NCBI GenBank assembly: GCA_000302695.1
Contig: AMFN01000005.1
Span: 124,001-188,000 of the forward strand
Direction of reading: 5' to 3'
Source: Enterobacteriaceae bacterium LSJC7
Lineage (GTDB): Bacteria > Pseudomonadota > Gammaproteobacteria > Enterobacterales > Enterobacteriaceae
DNA: 64,000 nt
The notes below the pieces were generated by a model, which saw only the letters and a list, made by a program, of their open reading frames with translations, was not told where the DNA came from and searched no databases. Positions 61,066-64,000 of this stretch are shown here, piece by piece. Made by a program: the position numbers and the translations under genes. Numbering within the stretch: the first letter of the stretch is position 1; every line of letters begins with the position of its first letter.

Positions 61066-62169
61066 TTACTTCGCGTCGGTCGCGGTGCCGTTGGCATGCC
61101 AGGTAAACACGCCAAATTCGAAGCCTTTCAGGTCACCTTTTTGATCCCAGGTCAGCGGGCCCATTACCGTATCAACCGCGTTGGCCTTCAGGTATGTGGC
61201 GATTTCAGCCGGATCGTCAGACTGGTTAAGACCGGCAGTCAGCGACTGCAATGCAGCGTAGGTGGTCCAGACAAACGCGCCGCTCGGATCTTTCTTCTTC
61301 GCCTTAATCGCATCCACAATCGGTTTGTTTGCAGGAACCTGATCGTAGTTCTTCGGTTTTGTCACCAGCATCCCTTCGGCAGACTCGCCGGCAATATTAG
61401 ACAGCGAGACGTTAGCCACCCCTTCCGGGCCCATAAACTGGGTTTTCAGGCCCGCCGCACGAGCCTGGCGCAGGATCTGGCCCATTTCTGGGTGGTAGCC
61501 GCCGTAGTACACAAAATCGATGTTCTCTTTTTTCAGGCGAGCCACCAGAGTTGAGAAGTCTTTTTCACCGGCGGTGATGCCGTCAAAGAACACCACGTTG
61601 GCATTACCCTTCTTCAGGCCGTCCTGCACTGCGCGCGCCAGGCCTTCGCCGTACTGCTGCTTATCGTGAATGATGGCAATGCGCTGCGGCTTCACGCGCT
61701 CAAGGATATATTTTGCTGCCGTTGGCCCCTGGTCAGAGTCAAGGCCCGTGGTGCGCAGTACCAGGTTGTAACCGCGCGCGGTCAGCTCCGGCGCCGTGGC
61801 CGCTGGGGTTATCATCAGAATGCCTTCGTCTTCATAAATGTCCGACGCAGGCTGCGTGGAGGACGAGCACAGATGGCCGATGACATATTTGATGCCGTCA
61901 TTCACCACTTTGTTAGCTACGGCTACCGCCTGTTTAGGGTCGCAGGCGTCGTCATATTTCACGGCGACCAGCTTGTTGCCCTTTACGCCGCCTTTAGCAT
62001 TGATATCCGCAATCGCCTGATCGGCACCGGTGAACTCCTGATCGCCATACTGCGCCACCGGGCCAGACATGGCACCCACCACGGCAACTTTAATATCCTG
62101 CGCCAGCACTGAGCCGCTCATCGCCAGTGCAATACATCCTGCCAGTAAGGCTTTACCCGTCATTTTCAT
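61066..62169 (-). CDS. livJ: Leu/Ile/Val-binding protein LivJ
   Basis: Periplasmic binding protein of 367 residues (E. coli 367), starting [26 protein letters not shown] precedes this ATG, while a start five codons earlier has no good site. Cleavage after VLA near residue 23. Mature opening [20 protein letters not shown], with [20 protein letters not shown] near 99. It feeds leucine, isoleucine and valine to LivHMGF. Transcribed alone, ending at its own terminator. Confidence 0.97.
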   Translation of the reverse strand: MKMTGKALLAGCIALAMSGSVLAQDIKVAVVGAMSGPVAQYGDQEFTGADQAIADINAKGGVKGNKLVAVKYDDACDPKQAVAVANKVVNDGIKYVIGHLCSSSTQPASDIYEDEGILMITPAATAPELTARGYNLVLRTTGLDSDQGPTAAKYILERVKPQRIAIIHDKQQYGEGLARAVQDGLKKGNANVVFFDGITAGEKDFSTLVARLKKENIDFVYYGGYHPEMGQILRQARAAGLKTQFMGPEGVANVSLSNIAGESAEGMLVTKPKNYDQVPANKPIVDAIKAKKKDPSGAFVWTTYAALQSLTAGLNQSDDPAEIATYLKANAVDTVMGPLTWDQKGDLKGFEFGVFTWHANGTATDAK

Positions 62170-62411
62170 TCTTCCTTTCCCCATTGTGATGGTGATTTGT
62201 TTTTATCGTGGCGTTGTGTTTGGAATATTCATCCATTCACTCGCGTAAAAAGCGCGCTAAGCGAATGAAAAACTCCGTTTTAGCTTTAGCAAACAGAGCA
62301 CTCTGCTAAAACATACGCGATTTCAGCGGAATTGAAATAATAAATTTGTGGGGGAGATAACAGAGCGGGAAATCTGCAACACAGGCTTCGTCACAGCCGG
62401 GCAGGTCAGAA
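62170..62411. other. livJ leader and rpoH 3' flank
   Basis: About 240 bases with no gene. It must hold the livJ promoter and leader. An inverted repeat TTTAGCA / TGCTAAA (62285-62310) lies about 120 bases before livJ. No leader peptide is evident. Confidence 0.45.
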
Positions 62412-62446
62412 ATAAAAACACCCCGAGGCCATAAGGCGTCGGGGTG
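62412..62446 (-). terminator. rpoH terminator
   Basis: Minus strand CACCCCGACG-CCTTATGGCC-TCGGGGTGTTTTTATT: an eight-pair stem with T-run, 20 bases after the rpoH stop (arms CACCCCGA / TCGGGGTG). Confidence 0.88.
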
Positions 62447-62467
62447 CATGTTAACGGCGCAGAAAAA

Positions 62468-63325
62468 TCAGGCTTCGATAGCCGCGCGCAGTTTTTTCAT
62501 TGCGTTCTTTTCAAGCTGACGCACGCGCTCTGCGGACACGCCATAGCGGTCGGCCAGCTCCTGGAGCGTGGTCTTGTTGTCTTCATCCAGCCAGCGGGCG
62601 CGGATGATGTGCTGGCTACGCTCGTCCAGCCCCTGCATGGCAACAGAAAGCTTATCTGCCGCGTGCTCTTCCCAGTTATCATCTTCAATGCCGTCGGCAA
62701 AGTTAGAGGTTTTATCCTGTAAATAAAGCACGGGCGCCATTGGCTGGCTGTCGCTGGCGTCGTCGTCGTTAGACATGTCAAACGTCATGTCCTGGGCCGC
62801 CATACGCGACTCCATCTCACGCACGTCTTTGCTGGAAACGCCCAGCTCGCGGGCCACCATTTCCACTTCATCCTGGTTGAACCAGCCCAGACGCTGCTTG
62901 GTTTTACGCAGGTTAAAGAACAGCTTACGCTGTGCTTTGGTGGTCGCGACCTTCACAATGCGCCAGTTTCGCAGCACATACTCGTGAATTTCGGCTTTAA
63001 TCCAGTGGACGGCAAACGACACAAGGCGCACGCCCACTTCCGGGTTGAAGCGGCGCACGGCCTTCATCAGACCGATGTTACCTTCCTGGATCAGGTCCGC
63101 CTGCGGCAGGCCGTAACCGGAATAGTTACGAGCAATATGAACAACGAAGCGCAGGTGAGACAGGATCAGCGTTTTAGCTGCTTCCAGACTGCCCTGGTAA
63201 TGCAGCTTTTCAGCCAGCTCCTTCTCTTCCTCAGCCGAGAGCATCGGCCAGGCGTTGGCGGCCCGGATATACGACTCCAGGTTACCGACAGGGGCTAAAG
63301 CCAAAGTTTGCATTTCTTTAGTCAT
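62468..63325 (-). CDS. rpoH: Heat-shock sigma factor sigma-32
   Basis: Sigma-70-family factor of 285 residues (E. coli 284). Region 2 contains [20 protein letters not shown] near residues 75-94 and [20 protein letters not shown] near 104-123. The RpoH box [15 protein letters not shown] near 132-146 links to DnaK/FtsH control, and the region 4 helix-turn-helix [20 protein letters not shown] is near 252. It directs RNA polymerase to heat-shock promoters. The E. coli mRNA 5' region folds as a thermosensor; the early codons here are nearly identical, so this likely holds. Confidence 0.98.
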   Translation of the reverse strand: MTKEMQTLALAPVGNLESYIRAANAWPMLSAEEEKELAEKLHYQGSLEAAKTLILSHLRFVVHIARNYSGYGLPQADLIQEGNIGLMKAVRRFNPEVGVRLVSFAVHWIKAEIHEYVLRNWRIVKVATTKAQRKLFFNLRKTKQRLGWFNQDEVEMVARELGVSSKDVREMESRMAAQDMTFDMSNDDDASDSQPMAPVLYLQDKTSNFADGIEDDNWEEHAADKLSVAMQGLDERSQHIIRARWLDEDNKTTLQELADRYGVSAERVRQLEKNAMKKLRAAIEA

Positions 63326-63435
63326 TCAAATCCTCACAATTTTTGTCTGGCTCCGGGTTCGCCCCCATCAGGCAGCGTTGCCGGACCGATACTGTGCAAC
63401 GAGATTACTCATCACTTAATCATCAGACCGTGATG

Positions 63436-63444
63436 TTATCCACA
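63436..63444 (-). promoter_or_regulatory. DnaA box in the rpoH promoter region
   Basis: TTATCCACA, a perfect DnaA box, about 110 bases before the rpoH start. In E. coli the rpoH P3/P4 promoters carry DnaA boxes and are controlled by DnaA; this conserved site suggests the same here. Confidence 0.65.
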
Positions 63445-63537
63445 AGTTCATTGTTGCCTGTGAATAAAATTACACTCAATTTGTGACAAAGCTATGAAAA
63501 GACGCGGACAGAAGGATGAAGCGCAGAAGAAACAGCT

Positions 63538-63575
63538 CACCCTCTGAATACGGGTTCTCGTAAGCAGAGGGTGAG
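63538..63575. terminator. Stem-loop between ftsX and rpoH
   Basis: TCACCCTCTG / CAGAGGGTGA, ten perfect pairs around an 18-base loop, 15 bases after the ftsX stop. It probably marks the end of ftsYEX; the T-run is weak, and the adjacent minus-strand TATACT could also be an rpoH -10 element. Confidence 0.6.
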
Positions 63576-63590
63576 TATACCAGACTTTTA

Positions 63591-64000
63591 TTATTCGGGG
63601 GTAAAGTGACGCAGATGTTGTACAGTTGCAAGCCAGGCGGCAGTCCAGCCGATCATTGCCGAGACCAGCAGCAGCAGCAGACATTCGTCAAACGACAGCC
63701 CGCTGATGGAGAATTTGGTGCCAAACACGCGCGCGACATCGCTCACCGCTGACGACAAGCGCAGCACCAGAATCTCAGAGAGAATCAGCGATAAAAACGC
63801 CCCGCTGAACCCCAGCAGCGCCCCGCCGTACAGGAACGGGCGCAGGATAAAGCCGTCTGTGGCACCAATCAGTTTCTGCACGTTAATGCTGTCGCGGCGG
63901 GCAAAAATGCTCAACCGCACGCTGTTGCCAATCACCAGGAACACCGCAGCCACCATCAGCACGCCAATCATTGCTGCCACGCGCCCGACCAGGCCTGTGA
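63591..64000 (-). CDS. ftsX: Cell division ABC transporter permease FtsX, C-terminal part
   Basis: Last 136 codons of FtsX; the gene continues past the right edge. The fragment holds the final three membrane segments ([60 protein letters not shown]) and the conserved cytoplasmic loop [20 protein letters not shown]. FtsX with FtsE activates septal amidases through EnvC at the divisome. It is next to rpoH as in E. coli ftsYEX-rpoH. Confidence 0.96.
   Translation of the reverse strand, partial: TGLVGRVAAMIGVLMVAAVFLVIGNSVRLSIFARRDSINVQKLIGATDGFILRPFLYGGALLGFSGAFLSLILSEILVLRLSSAVSDVARVFGTKFSISGLSFDECLLLLLVSAMIGWTAAWLATVQHLRHFTPE

Overview
The window is chromosomal DNA of a GC-rich member of the Enterobacteriaceae. 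The gene order malQ-malP / malT / glpR-glpG-glpE / glpD / glgP-A-C-X-B / asd / yhgN / gntU-K-R / yhhW / ryhB / yhhY / ggt / yhhA / ugpQ-C-E-A-B ... livF-G-M-H-K / panM / livJ / rpoH / ftsX is the Escherichia coli order, and most products match the E. coli proteins closely in length and motifs. The genus cannot be fixed from sequence reading alone. Genes seen between these anchors in E. coli but absent here include rtcBA (malT-glpR) and yhhX (next to ryhB).

Backbone, 1-36.8 kb and 55.1-64 kb. Maltodextrin use (malPQ with its activator malT), glycerol-3-phosphate use (glpD with its repressor glpR), the five-gene glycogen operon, aspartate-semialdehyde dehydrogenase, gluconate uptake and phosphorylation, the iron-stress small RNA RyhB under a Fur box, periplasmic glutathione hydrolysis, the phosphate-controlled ugp uptake operon, the LIV branched-chain amino-acid transporter and the heat-shock sigma factor. 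Operators for MalT, CRP, GlpR, GntR, Fur, PhoB and DnaA can be read in the intergenic regions. Two small genes of unknown function lie between glpD and glgP, and a FepE/Wzz-type chain-length gene lies between yhgN and gntU in AT-rich DNA.

Accessory segment, about 36.8-55.1 kb, between ugpB and the liv operon. In E. coli these two operons lie close together; here about 18 kb separates them. It holds (i) an unrecognised 178-residue gene directly behind a near-ideal LexA box; (ii) a nine-gene operon read leftward (split transketolase, SDR dehydrogenase, RbsB-like binding protein, DUF2291 lipoprotein, RbsA- and RbsC-like ABC subunits, FGGY kinase, second SDR) with a divergent DeoR-family regulator and palindromic operators, best explained as a pathway that imports a polyol or unusual sugar, oxidises it to a ketose, phosphorylates it and passes it through a dedicated transketolase; (iii) a YbdG-like MscS channel; (iv) an EsaR-type LuxR regulator preceded by a lux box but broken by a one-base frameshift in an A7 tract, with no luxI in the window; (v) a serralysin-type metalloprotease, a degenerate second serralysin copy with a large internal deletion, and an Inh-type protease inhibitor. 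Between luxR and the inhibitor lie scraps similar to livF and to the end of the DeoR gene, signs of repeated rearrangement.

The most interesting items are the split-transketolase operon, the LexA-box gene, the luxR/lux-box/frameshift arrangement, and the serralysin duplication remnant.
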